Below, piece after piece: positions 1-10,121 of a stretch of DNA of 64,000 nucleotides. The translations under genes and the position numbers were made by a program. The notes under the pieces are model-generated. The model saw only the letters and a program-made list of their open reading frames with translations. It had not been told where the DNA came from and made no database searches. Position 1 is the first letter of the stretch. Each line of letters opens with the position of its first letter. The stretch comes from Symsagittifera roscoffensis. Its lineage: Eukaryota; Xenacoelomorpha; Acoela; Convolutidae. The DNA is taken from contig NC_087064.1 of assembly GCF_963678635.1 (NCBI RefSeq), forward strand, positions 75,666,213 through 75,730,212. Reading direction: 5' to 3'.

Positions 1-3000
1 TTAGGTCGCTCGGTGGTTCCCTAAAAGTTGGACTCTCTGAACTGACAAATTCTAAAAAAAATTTAATTCCTCAAGTTTTCAACCCAAAAACGGTTGCGAA
101 TCAAGAAAATGAGTTAAAATATCGACTCATGGAACCCAAATTTTCCGGATAGGTTTGTTAGTCTTTGAGAAATCAACAAAAACAAGTTTGCTAAATTGGC
201 CTTTTTTGACTCTCTAAATAAGTTCTCAGAGACTTTATTCGCAATTCTTGCTGAAAGTGCCAAAAAAACTTGAAACGAGCTCAGTACATCTGTACAACAC
301 TGGAATAAGCCAAAAAACTGGAACGAAATTGGTTTGAAAACAAAAATTTGGCCAAAAACTCTCCGATTCCTTCCTTTTCCAATCTTTAGTCGACCTTCTA
401 GTCATCCTTCTATATCGACCTTAAAGGGATATTCAAGATGTTTAAATTATCACGGATGGGTCCCTCCGAATTTTCACTAAGGAAGGTTGTTGAGCGGCTT
501 AAGTCACCTCGGAGGGTTACTTCGGAGGGTTATTAGAACACTTAGCTTACTCCGGAGGGTTACCTCGGAGGGTACCTTAAATGCCTAAGTTGCTTCGGAG
601 GGTGACCCTAAGTTCACTAATGAGGGTCAATAAGATACTTAATACGCTCCGGAGGGTTACTTCGGAGGGTTCCCTCAAATTTCCGAATTTTCAAGTTTCG
701 CCTCAAAGGAGTCTCCAGCTAAATTAAAATGAGTCAAAATAGGCCAAACACACTTTGAGTTTTTTTTTGAACTCTTTGGGAGGGTTCCGTGGAAAAATTC
801 TAAAAAGAAGGGTTGTTGAGGGGCTTAACTGACTCCGGATGGTTGCTTTGGAGGGTTCCCCAAAAATTATGAAAACAAGTGTTTTCAACGCGGTAAAGCC
901 TCCGATCACGGTCTAAATTACCTAAAACAAGCTTGGTTGACTCGGTCAACCTAGCCAGTCGGATAAAACGTGGTTTTGTAAAAATTTAGGTCGCTCGGTG
1001 ATTTTCTAAAATTTGGACTCTCTGAACTGACAAATTCTAAAAAAAATTTCATTCCTCAAGTTTTCAACCCAAAAACGGTTGCGAATCAAGAAAATGATTT
1101 AAAATATCGACTCATGGAACCCAAATTTTCCGGATCGGTTTGTTAGTCTTTGAGAAATCAACAAAAACAAGTTTGCTAAATTGGCCTTTTTTGACTCTCT
1201 AAATAGGTTCTCAGAGACTTTATTCGCAATTCTTGCTGAAAGTTCCAAAAAAACTTGAAACGAGCTCAGTACATCTGTACAGTACTGGAATAAGCCAAAA
1301 AACTGGAACGAAATTGGTATGAAAACAAATATTTGGCCAAAGACTCTCCGATTCCTTCCTTTTCCAATCTTTAGTCGACCTTCTAGTCATCCTTCTATAT
1401 CGACCTTAAAAGGATATTCAAGATATTTAAATTATCCCGGAGCTCCCTCCGAATTTTCACTAAGGAAGGTTGTTAGGCGGCTTAAGTCACCTCGGAGGGT
1501 TTCTTCGGAGGGTTATTAGAACACTTAGCTTACTCCGGAGGGTTACCTCGGAGGGTACCTTAAATGCCTAATTTGCTTCGGAGGGTGACCCTAAGTTCAC
1601 TAATGAGGGTCAATAAGATACTTAATACGCTCTGGAGGGTTACTTCGGAGGGTTCCCTCAAATTTCCGAATTTTCAAGTTTCGCCTCAAAGGGGTCTCCA
1701 GCTAGAGTTAAAATGAGTCAAAATAGGCCAAACTCACTTTGAGGTTTTTCTTGAACTCTTTGGGAGGGTTATGTGGAAAGTTTCTAAAAAGAAGGATTGC
1801 TGAGGGGCTTAACTGACTCCGGATGGTTGCTTTGGAGGGTTCCCCAAAAATTATGAAAACAAGTGTTTTCACCGCGGTAAAGCCTCCGATCACGGTCTAA
1901 CTTACTTAAAACAAGCTTGGTTGACTGGGTCAACCTAGCCAGTCGAATAAAACGTGGTTTTGTAAAAATTTAGGTCGCTCGGTGTTCCCTAAAATTTGGA
2001 CTCTCTGAACTGACAAATTCTAAAAAAAATTTAATTCCTCAAGTTTTCAACCCAAAAACGGTTGCGAATCAAGAAAATGATATAAATTGGCCTTTTTGAC
2101 TCTCTAAATAGGTTCTCAGAGACTTTATTCGCAATTCTTGCTGAAAGTGCCAAAAAAAACTTGAAACGAGCTCAGTACTTCTGTACAGTACTGGAATAAG
2201 CCAAAAAACTGGAACGAAATTGGTTTGAAAACAAAAATTTGGCCAAAAACTCTCCGATTCCTTCCTTTTCCAATCTTTAGTCGACCTTCTAGTCATCCTT
2301 CTATATCAACCTTTAAGGGACATTCAAGATATTTAAATTATCCCGGAGGGCCCTCCGAATTTTCACTAAGGAAGGTTGTTAGGCGGCTTAAGTCACCTCG
2401 GAGGGTTACTTCGGAGGGTTATTAAAACACTTAGCTTACTCCGGAGGGTTACCTCGGAGGGTACCTTAAATGCCTAAGTTGCTTCGGAGGGTGACCCTAA
2501 GTTCACTAATGAGGGTCAATAAGATGCTTAATACGCTCCGGAGGGTTACTTCGGAGGGTTCCCTCAAACTTCCGAATTTTCAAGTTTCGCCTCAAAGGGG
2601 TCTCCAGCTAGAGTTAAAATCAGTCAAAATAGGCCAAATTCACTTTGGGGGTTTTCTTGAACTATTTGGGAGGGTTCCGTGGAAAATTTCTACAAAGGAG
2701 GGTTGTTGGGGGCTTAACTGACTCCGGATAATTGCTTTGGAGGGTTCCCCAAAAATTATGAAAACAAGTGTTTTCACCGCGGTAAAGCCTCCGATCACGG
2801 TCTATTTTACTTAAAACAAGGTTGGTTGACTCGGTGAACCTAGCCAGTCGGATAAAATGTGGTTTTGTAAAATTTTAGGTCGCTCGGTGGTTCCCTAAAA
2901 TTTGGATTCTCTGAACTAACAAATTCTAAAAAAAATTTCATTCCTCAAGTTTTTCACCTAAAAACGGTTGCGAATCAGAAAAATGATTTAAAAGATAGAC

Positions 3001-3655
3001 TTATGGAACTCAAATTATCCCGATCGGTTTGTTAGTTTTTGAGAAATCAACAAAAACAAGTTTGCAAATTGGCCTTTTTTGACTTTCCAAATAGGTTAAC
3101 AAAGACTTTATTCGCAATTCTTGCTGAAAGTGCCAAAAAAACTTGAAACGAGCGCAGTACATCTGTACAGTTTTGGAATAACCCAAAAAACTGGAACAAA
3201 ATTGGTTTGAAAACAAAAGCTTGACCAAAAACTCTCCGATTCCTTCCTTTTCCATTCTTTAGTCGACCTTCTAGTCATCCTTCTATTTCGACCTTAAAGG
3301 GATATTCAAGATATTTAAATTATCCCGGAGGGCCCTCCGAATTTTCACTAAGGAAGGTTGTTAGGCGGCTTAAGTCACCTCGGAGGGTTACTTCGGAGGG
3401 TTATTAAAACACTTAGCTTACTCCGGAGGGTTACCTCGGAGGGTACCTTAAATGCCTAAGTTGCTTCGGAGGGTGACCCTAAGTTCACTAATGAGGGTCA
3501 ATAAGATGCTTAATACGCTCCGGAGGGTTACTTCGGAGGGTTCCCTCAAACTTCCGAATTTTCAAGTTTCGCCTCAAAGGGGTCTCCAGCTAGAGTTAAA
3601 ATGAGTCAAAATAGGCCAAATTCACTTTGGGGGTTTTTTGAACTATTTGGGAGAG
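1..3655. repeat. Tandem satellite array, about 985-bp unit, 3.8 copies
   Basis: The phrase TTAGGTCGCTCGGTG recurs at about 1, 986, 1970 and 2875, giving periods of 985, 984 and 905 bp. The third unit lacks about 80 bp near 2080. The fourth unit breaks off near 3655. Copies are near-identical by eye. Each unit has a cluster of GGAGGGT motifs, many in the form CTCCGGAGGGTTACTTCGG, which contains the palindrome CTCCGGAG. The reverse complement of one unit, diverged and circularly permuted, forms part of the leader of the retrotransposon at 20640-21600, so the array appears to be an amplified leader segment. Short open frames in the array repeat with the unit, have no recognisable domain, and are not called as genes. 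Confidence 0.9.
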
Positions 3656-4178
3656 TTCCCACAATATTTAGATGATCTCACGTGTCAACCAACTCAAGAA
3701 TTACCTTGTGAACAAACTTGAGAACTGCCTTACCTTGTCAACCAACTTGAGAATCACCTTATCAACCAACTTGAGAACTTGAGAAATGTCTCTCTTCGAA
3801 TGTTGCTGGTCGTTAACTTGTTCAAGACCTTATTTTTTTTTTCAAATGAGTGCGGCTAGGTCGTCAACTCATTTTTACAAATCAATCTGAAAATAAAATC
3901 CATTTTTAGACTAAGATATTCTGTTCCTAACCTGAACCCCCCCCCCCCCATTATTGTGGTTAAAACATTATCCCTCCATTTGTTTCATTAAATTAGTTCA
4001 ATTGGAAGTTTTTTAAGAGCATGCAGATTCATTTAATGTTTTAGCACCATCAACTCTTTAAATTATAATTGTCATGCCACTTACGTTAAAATCCATCTAC
4101 CTGCTTCGAGATCCCCGTGTACCCTTACTCGAGATCCCATGTACCCCTAACTCAAGACCTCCATTGTCCACCCGTAGC
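3656..4178. other. 3' flank of element 1, short degenerate repeats
   Basis: No gene is seen. About four imperfect copies of CAACCAACTTGAGAA lie at 3690-3790, a C tract at about 3939-3950, and two or three imperfect copies of CTCGAGATCCCCGTGTACCC at 4105-4165. This is where the 3' LTR of the minus-strand element should be, but nothing resembling its 5' LTR candidate (17579-18477) is visible. The satellite begins abruptly at the other edge. Confidence 0.5.
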
Positions 4179-4765
4179 TCAGGCGATACTCAAGTAGTAT
4201 TTCTTGTGTAGGTGTACCATTATCTCCGTTTCTGCGAAGACCACGTGTAGGATGGCATATAACTCCCTTGGGCTCAACTTGCCCCTGTTTGGGTCATAAA
4301 CAGGCATCGAGACCTCCACTATCCCTGTTTCAACCATGAAGTCTCTCAGCCTCGTTAGTGCTAACATCACGTGCTCAGGATCTATCGTATTCCTTTCATT
4401 GACCCTTGTTACCAGAAAGCACAGGTATTTGCATGGGACTTGTGAAACTGATGGGTGAAGCGCAACCATTCCTCGCAGCCCCGGTCTCTGTCTGAATAGA
4501 AACTCCACGTTCTGATATTCTCTCTTGAATTCTCTCTTGAAATCGCCGTTATACAAATCTCGCTAGTCCTGTCCGACAACATGAAGTCGCTGTCCGTTAT
4601 CAGGATGTTCTCCGAGTATTCATTGGGTTTTTCAAATTTTATTTTGAAGTTTTGTCCTATGGTAGGCTTGGCCTCTTCTTCATCCAGTTCCAGCCCGCTG
4701 GTCTCTCTCACTTCTCTGAGTTTCTTTATCATCAAATTTTCGGTGTGGGTAAGTCCTACCCCCAC
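4179..4765 (-). pseudogene. Degenerate macro-domain-like 3' extension of element 1
   Basis: Two overlapping minus frames (4765-4409, then 4556-4179) must be joined by a frameshift near 4540 to give one domain-like stretch. The first frame carries a predicted strand NILITDSDF. The second carries KYLCFLVTR, a helical stretch ending LTRLRDFMVETGIVEVSMP, and VFAETEIMVHLH. This order of strand, long helix, NGV-like turn, 'SMP' strand, helix and final strand resembles OARD1/TARG1-type macro domains, which bind or hydrolyse ADP-ribose. The region after SMP reads VYDPNRGKL where that family normally has a Gly-Cys-Gly-rich loop, so catalytic function is unlikely. Element 2 ends before this region. The macro call is inference from pattern and could be wrong; the open frames are directly visible. 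Confidence 0.45.
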
Positions 4766-4984
4766 TCCCCGGACAAAAAATATTTATCGACGTCCCCGTC
4801 GATGATGCTGGTTCTAAATTGTCTGGCGGTATCTCGAGTGGCCTGTCGGATGCTGTCCAACCAAAGAGGGGATTTTTCGTTTTCACGTGTTTTTCTGTCA
4901 ACAAGTCGACCTGCTGGATGCTTTGATCTTCATCTCCTTTGCCCTTGACACCGCGCATCCACTCTAGAATTCTCAAGTTGGTTT
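4766..4984 (-). pseudogene. C-terminal tail of element 1 Pol, shared with element 2
   Basis: The minus frame reads NLRILEWMRGVKGKG, then SDRPLEIPPDNLEP and SSTGTSINIF. Element 2 has matching text at 31091-31330 (NLRVLEWLHDLP, PDGPLRVPQSNLDL, RSTGTSMDIF), so this is a conserved tail after the integrase C-terminal domain. It lies in a different frame from the integrase ORF, which ends at 4973, so a frameshift is needed. A second shift follows NIF: a run of six T residues here corresponds to five in element 2, which moves reading into the macro-like frame. The function of the tail is unknown. Confidence 0.6.
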
Positions 4985-6424
4985 TTCCCTCCTTTCTATC
5001 TCGCTCTGCTCCAGATCTGTTTCTTGTTCTGATGTGGAGTAGTCTTCCTGTGGGTAATGTTTGTTGTCGTTGATGATTTGCCATTCATCGTCTGCCACCA
5101 ATTCGCCCATACTCAGTAACTCTTCGCTTAATTCATCAGTCTGTATCTTGTCAATCAAGAAGTCATCCTCGTACCTATTGTACCTCATGCCTGTCCGATT
5201 GCAATTACCACTCCTGGTTCCTGCTTTTATCGGCAAGTCTGGTTCCGACCACTTTGGCACCTCATCCTGTTCCGGGTCGTTCCTGTCTTTCTCCTCAAAG
5301 GATTCGGCATCTGAGCCTGCTTCTATTTTTTCATTATCGCCCATGCTCACGTCTTCGTTGCCATTATTCTTTTCCCTGGTGCCTTTTTCGTTCACTTCGC
5401 ATGCTGGCTCTACCAACAGGTACTCTAGTCCCTCCATATTCTGCGGTACGTGCCAGTCTTCCGGAGATGGGACATGGGGCTTCAGGTTTTCATAATGTGC
5501 TGCTCGCCCCGTACTCAAACGGTAGAACCCTCCCTGCTGGTGTACTTCTATGATCATGAATGGTCCTCTCCACTTCTTGAGCAGTTTTTTTGTCCCCTTG
5601 GGAGGTATGACATTCTGGAAGACCCAGACGTATTGGCCCACTGCATATGGTTTCGCTTGCAGTATTTTCTCATCGTATTTCTTCCGCTGTCTCATTTGTG
5701 CTTTTGTTGTGTTCCTCGAGCAGAGCTCGTTTAGTTCCTGCTGTGTCTCAACCGCTTCTTTCACATAAATTTGAGGCGACGTCTTTTTCCCTTCGTATTC
5801 TGGGTAAAAAAACGTTAGGGGCATTGCTCTCTCCTTGCCCGTTAACATCATGAAGGGACTGATTCCTGTCGTCGAGTGTTTCGTGCTGTTGTACGCCCCC
5901 ACCACTTGCGGTAGATACTTATCCCAGTCTGTCATGTATCTCGAGCAGTATACCCTCAGCATGTTCACCAAGGTCCTGTTCTGTCTCTCCACTAACCCGT
6001 TAGTCTGAGGATGGTAAGTCGTCGAGTGCGCTTGAGCGATGTGTGACCTCTTCATCAATTCTTTTGTCAGGTCGCCCACAAAGGCCTTCCCGTTGTCCGA
6101 CTGAAATGCCATCGGAAAAGCATATCGTGATATCCAATGTGTTATCAAGTGGTCACAAGTCTCCTCCGCTGAGGCTGCTTCCGCCAACATTGTTAAATGA
6201 TCTATTATGACCAGTATCTGGTTATGTCCCGACTCTGTCATGCAGATCTTCTGATGGTCTATCTGCACCACCTCATTGAATTCCGAGCTCTCAACGGACT
6301 TGAATGGAAACTTCCAGTTCCGTGGGTTTTTCACTTGTAGACATGCCAGACATGCGTTCACCCATCTCTCGCAGGCTTTTCTTAATCCCGGCCAATCAAA
6401 CCTGTGTTGTTTTCTCTTTTGCAC
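4973..6424 (-). CDS. pol: Integrase core and C-terminal domain (element 1)
   Basis: This uninterrupted frame of 483 codons is the retroviral-type integrase that joins element cDNA to host DNA. The end of the N-terminal zinc domain is at the start (CLACLQVK supplies the CxxC). The DDE core follows: first Asp in VVQIDHQKICM, second Asp in FQSDNGKAFVGD, and the Glu in HPQTNGLVERQNR, a normal D,D-35-E arrangement. The C-terminal part has an SH3-like GPF/Y-type module (WRGPFMIIEVHQQGGFYRL), then an acidic tail rich in Glu and Asp. The first codon is GTG and reading continues upstream past a TGA at 6443-6445, so the true protein began earlier in Pol. All catalytic residues are present, which is unusual given how broken the rest of the element is. 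Confidence 0.9.
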   Translation of the reverse strand: MQKRKQHRFDWPGLRKACERWVNACLACLQVKNPRNWKFPFKSVESSEFNEVVQIDHQKICMTESGHNQILVIIDHLTMLAEAASAEETCDHLITHWISRYAFPMAFQSDNGKAFVGDLTKELMKRSHIAQAHSTTYHPQTNGLVERQNRTLVNMLRVYCSRYMTDWDKYLPQVVGAYNSTKHSTTGISPFMMLTGKERAMPLTFFYPEYEGKKTSPQIYVKEAVETQQELNELCSRNTTKAQMRQRKKYDEKILQAKPYAVGQYVWVFQNVIPPKGTKKLLKKWRGPFMIIEVHQQGGFYRLSTGRAAHYENLKPHVPSPEDWHVPQNMEGLEYLLVEPACEVNEKGTREKNNGNEDVSMGDNEKIEAGSDAESFEEKDRNDPEQDEVPKWSEPDLPIKAGTRSGNCNRTGMRYNRYEDDFLIDKIQTDELSEELLSMGELVADDEWQIINDNKHYPQEDYSTSEQETDLEQSEIERREKPT

Positions 6425-6684
6425 TTTGTCTATCCCCTGATGTCACATTTGATCGTGTGATCTGAATAACACATCCGTCTGGTACAACTGTGGTAGTATG
6501 ATGAGGTTATGCTTGTGTAGTATCTTCTCCTCGACTTTTCTCCTGCATTATACCACCCCATCAGCTGTATGATAGAGCAAATCCTTCCTTTCCTTGTAGA
6601 ACTGGCTCAAGATCTTGTAGCTGTCTTCTTCCAGGTCTCCTTTCTCCTTGGCTCCCTTCCGGATCCATTTGGAGAGGTTGCTTG
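6425..6684 (-). pseudogene. pol: Integrase N-terminal zinc-binding region, broken (element 1)
   Basis: The minus strand encodes LPQLYQTDVLFRSHDQM, then a TGA at 6443-6445, then HQGIDKV. Element 2 has Gly at the stop position (RSHDQMGHQG), so the HxnH part of the HHCC zinc finger is interrupted by one nonsense codon. Farther upstream there is a TAA after a GVV tripeptide near 6550 and a frame change out of the acidic spacer ORF. This stretch belongs to the same Pol polyprotein as the integrase core. Confidence 0.7.
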
Positions 6685-7512
6685 TCATCTTGTCATTTTT
6701 TGGGCTCTTATCAGATCCGGCAGCCTATATCTCGCCTTGACGTGCTCCTTTAATGCCATTATTTGACCATTCATTTCTCCAGGACTGTGGATGTCATCTT
6801 TCAGTTTGGCGCAAAATATCCTCCTCAGGATCTTCCTGTCATCTTCTGACACCAGGTTTGTTCTGACATTCGAGTTAAATGATAGCTCCCTTAACGGTTT
6901 CCTTGATACTGCAATTCTTTCAAGTTCTTCACCTCCGCGCACCTCCTGTTGATCCAAGTTGTACGTTCCTGAGGAGGGATCCGTTTGTAGTTCCCTATCT
7001 CGGTGCCTCGTCTTCTCTTCTGCCAGTATAATGCATAGACTATCTTGATCATCGTTGGTTTTCACTGAGTCTTCATCCCATTCTTCACACTCCCCGGACA
7101 AATTTTCTTCTTCAGCATCTTCCTCTGCACTGTCCCTCTCCCCGGACTCTTGACCCAGTCCCAGGTGATCAGCCTCCTCCTTGAATGCTACTTTCTTCTT
7201 CCTGACCATAGTCCTCTCAAGTATGTCCTCAGGGATCCTCTCAACCAATGACTGCACGAATTCTCTTCCATCAGGTTTCCTTTCTTTCGAGGAGTCCTCT
7301 CTACCATCCGCCTTTCTACTCAATATCCTGACCTCTGGTTCTTCTGCACCCTTATCTTGTACCACAGGTTTATCATCTGCCAGTTTCTCGAGTAATCTCA
7401 TCAAGTCTTCATTTATCTGTGCATCTCCCATTTCTACTTGGTTGAGGTCATAGCCTTTTGCCTTGAGCGTCTCCCTCACAATTTTTGACTTGAGCATTAT
7501 CCCCCTTGGCAT
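6685..7512 (-). CDS. pol: Acidic spacer between RNase H and integrase (element 1)
   Basis: A 275-codon open frame is strongly acidic (for example ERDSAEEDAEEENLSGECEE) with a basic VRKKKVAFKE patch. Its end matches element 2: KARYRLPDLIRAQ here and KARYRLSDLLRAQ at 29310-29345 there. Typical Ty3/gypsy Pol proteins have only a short linker at this place, so a spacer of this size in two related elements is a family trait. I recognise no domain in it. The LSGE peptide is encoded by the TGTCCGGGGAG motif (plus strand 7090-7100) that recurs in both elements. A frameshift near 7500 separates it from the RNase H end. Confidence 0.65.
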   Translation of the reverse strand: MPRGIMLKSKIVRETLKAKGYDLNQVEMGDAQINEDLMRLLEKLADDKPVVQDKGAEEPEVRILSRKADGREDSSKERKPDGREFVQSLVERIPEDILERTMVRKKKVAFKEEADHLGLGQESGERDSAEEDAEEENLSGECEEWDEDSVKTNDDQDSLCIILAEEKTRHRDRELQTDPSSGTYNLDQQEVRGGEELERIAVSRKPLRELSFNSNVRTNLVSEDDRKILRRIFCAKLKDDIHSPGEMNGQIMALKEHVKARYRLPDLIRAQKMTR

Positions 7513-8248
7513 TCTCGGGTCTTTTTCAAGATTGTTTTCTCTAGACGTTCCTTTGGTAGTTCGGGGAGATCCTCAATGGGTTTGCTATCATACGTTTCCT
7601 TATGCATGAAGGAGAAGCCATCTTTGATTTCTGGCCTATCCGCCTCCCTCTGTTCCTGTTTCTCGTAGAACTCCGTCTTCTTACTCAAGCTGTCGGTACT
7701 TTGATGTTTGTCTCTCGTCCTATGCTCAATCATCATGCTGTATCCATCTTCCTATGTAGCTTTGATCCATTGAGTACGTTTTCAACCAGCTGAGTGCCCT
7801 GTTATCGATTCTTGAACGGCTCGCTGCCTAGGTATGCCCTGTATTTCTCGACAAAGATTACCAGCACGAAAATCTCTGCTTTGGGCGCCCCGTACTTCAT
7901 CTCCGTATCACTCAAGACTTTACTCCCGTATGCTATTGGCCTCAAGACTGACTTTCCATTCCACTCTTGCTCTTGATGGAGAATGCCAGAAATCGCTACT
8001 ACCGATGCAACCGTCTCCAGCACGTACATTCCGTTTTCCGTTGGCATCCCTAGCACCGGTGCTTCGCTTAACTCCTTCTTTATTCTCTGGAATGACTCTT
8101 CCGCCGTGTTTTTCCACGTGAACTTCTTGCCTTTGTGCCTCATCAGTTGTTGCATCGGGTACACTCTGTCAGCATAGCCCTTGATGGACTCCCTGTAGTA
8201 ATTAGCAAAACCCAGGAAAATCATCAATTGATGTTCCGTTTTAGGCAT
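7497..8248 (-). pseudogene. pol: RT thumb/connection and RNase H (element 1)
   Basis: The frame 8248-7802 has the connection motif FLGFANYYRESIKGYAD and the RNase H start VLETVASVVAISGILHQEQ, then YGSKVLSDTEMKYGAPKAE and KYRAYLGSEPFK. A frameshift near 7800 separates this from the RNase H end (MMIEHRTRDKHQSTDSLS, from 7736). The first catalytic Asp context is DTDAS in element 2 but ETVAS here, so a metal-binding Asp is lost. The linking peptide near 7750 is also shorter than in element 2. RNase H would degrade the RNA strand of the RNA-DNA hybrid; this copy should be inactive. Confidence 0.8.
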
Positions 8249-9274
8249 TTTTCACGTCAAAACCGCTTCTACTGCAACTGGGTCTGGTCTGATGCCATGT
8301 CTATCCACCATTCTCCCCAGGTATTTTATCGAGTCCTTGAGTATTTCACACTTTGATTGTTTGCATTTTAGTCCCGATCTCTTCATGCAGGCGAACACGT
8401 CCTCCAGTCGTTCGATATGATCCTCTAGTGTCGGCGTCGCAGTTACCACGTCATCCACGTAGCACATTACCAGGTTGCCTTATTTGTTTGTTACACTGAT
8501 CAATGCGTGTGCCATCAATCGTTGAAATGTGGCCGTGGCGTTGCAAAGACCAAAAAGCATCCGTTTCCATTGAAACAGCCCCAGCTCGCAGACAAACCCT
8601 GTCTTGTCCCTGTCCTTCTTCCTCAGTGGTACCTGCCAAAAAGCTGATCCTAAATCAAGAGTCGTAAAACTTCGAGAGGCTCTCATCTATTCTAGGTATG
8701 GGATAGGCATCTTTCACCGTGACGGAATTCAGATACCAAAAATCGCAGCAAAACCTTAATTAGTCGTCCTTCTTTTTAGCCATCACTACTCCACACGCCC
8801 ACGGTGATTTGGATGGTTTTATCATATCATACTCTAGTAAGGTCTCTATCTCTTTTCTACTTGCATCTGATTTGTGTGGGGTCATACGCCTCACCCCCTC
8901 CCTATGCGGCACCGCCGTCTCTTCAACCTCTATTTCATGTTTAACAAAATTGCAACATCCAATATCTGCATTATGTCTCGAAAAAACGTCCTCATTCCTC
9001 TCTAGTACATCATCGATGCCTTCGAGCTGTTCATCCGTTACCTTGCCCCTCAAGTGCTCTATTTCAGGTAAAACTGGTTTATCCATTCAGTTTCCTCTAG
9101 TGTGAGTCTTTCTGGGAAATTGGAACAGCTCGAAAGTATATCGTCTGTCTCTGACTTAAGTGATTTCACAAGCCCTGATGAATCTTTTATTTTCATCAAT
9201 CGTCTCAAGATACAAATCTTGTCCCTATGATTGGGACATTCAAGTACTTCATTCTCTTTTACAGTTTCAGTCAT
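8249..9274 (-). pseudogene. pol: Reverse transcriptase (element 1), broken
   Basis: Minus-strand blocks in order are DKPVLPEIEHLRGKV, SPWACGVVMAKKK, RFCCDFWYLNSVTVKDAYP, FTTLDLGSAFWQVPLRKKD, GLCNATATFQRLM and VMCYVDDVV. These are the finger-palm motifs of a Ty3/gypsy RT; the YVDD catalytic box is intact. Breaks are a TAA at 8760-8762, a small frame-changing deletion near 8690, a TAA at 8480-8482 and a TGA at 8249-8251 where element 2 has Trp. RT copies genomic RNA into cDNA in the virus-like particle; this copy cannot make the full protein without suppression. Confidence 0.85.
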
Positions 9275-9331
9275 TTCATATCAAGTTTTCACTCCTTCAC
9301 CTCTAGATTGTGATGGGTATGTCAAGAGTAT

Positions 9332-10093
9332 TCAACAGAGGCCGCTCTTGGTTATCGAGAAGGATCTTCCTAAAACAGTAGCCTTTTGACTGTTTGGATT
9401 TGGGACTATGCATACTTGCTTGTTATCAGTTAATTCATTATAATTTTTCATCCGCAAGCTTACAATTGGCGCTTCGTTCGCTTTCAGCCTTACCCTCCTA
9501 CTCAAGAATACCGGCGCTTTATTTTCATTTGCCATTATCAGATTTACCGGTGCAATTACGTACTTACTATCCGGGTTCCGTATCCTGAACATGGCATTGG
9601 TCAAATCAATCGTTACGTCGAAATTCCTGATGAAGTCTCTGCCTAAAATGAATTGGTCAGACTCATCTAGGTTCTCCACCACAAGAAAGCTCATCCACAG
9701 GTTGCGTTCCCCTAGATTTAGGGCTATTATTGCTGTTCTGCCTAGTACCCGCAGCGCCCCTTTGTTTGCAGCTGACAGCCGTATTCTTGAGTCTATCGAA
9801 TCATCTTTGTCGAAACCCATTCGCTCCCAAGTTTCGATTGGTATAACGCTCAAGACTGCTCCCGTATCAAGTAACCCGCGTAACTGAGTCTTCCTGCCAC
9901 TTATGTCAAGCACGTGTGCTGATACGTCCGCCTCCGTCCCGATGTGCATTGCATCCTCCTCCAACATGGCGCAGTGTCCAATCGATCTCACTTTTAGTTC
10001 TTCCCTGCCCACGTAGATCTGTCCCGCTAAGTCTTCGTCATATGTTATCATAGTTTTCGTGTGGATGTTTATCCCATCTATGTTTAACATCAC
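9332..10093 (-). CDS. pol: Aspartic protease domain (element 1)
   Basis: The 253-codon open frame has the retropepsin signature GLLDTGAVLSVIP with an intact catalytic DTG (codons about 90-95), followed by LGRTAIIALNL and ILGRDFIRNFDVTID, which match the second-half elements of retroviral-type proteases. The domain cleaves Gag-Pol. An N-terminal stretch (LNIDGINIHTKTMITYDED) and a C-terminal stretch (SLRMKNYNELTDNKQVCIVP) are both conserved in element 2. It lies between the last Gag fragment (10122-10911) and the RT N-terminus. This is the intact counterpart of the mutated protease in element 2. Confidence 0.85.
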   Translation of the reverse strand: MMLNIDGINIHTKTMITYDEDLAGQIYVGREELKVRSIGHCAMLEEDAMHIGTEADVSAHVLDISGRKTQLRGLLDTGAVLSVIPIETWERMGFDKDDSIDSRIRLSAANKGALRVLGRTAIIALNLGERNLWMSFLVVENLDESDQFILGRDFIRNFDVTIDLTNAMFRIRNPDSKYVIAPVNLIMANENKAPVFLSRRVRLKANEAPIVSLRMKNYNELTDNKQVCIVPNPNSQKATVLGRSFSITKSGLC

Positions 10094-10121
10094 CTCATGC
10101 GGACCATAGGCTTCCGTGTAC

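Noticed and set aside
1..3655. GGAGGGT repeats as telomeric DNA
   Set aside because: The motif is interspersed in a complex 985-bp unit and not a uniform short tandem repeat.
4581..5853. Several plus-strand ORFs of 70-145 codons
   Set aside because: They are antisense shadows of the integrase and Pol tail on the minus strand.
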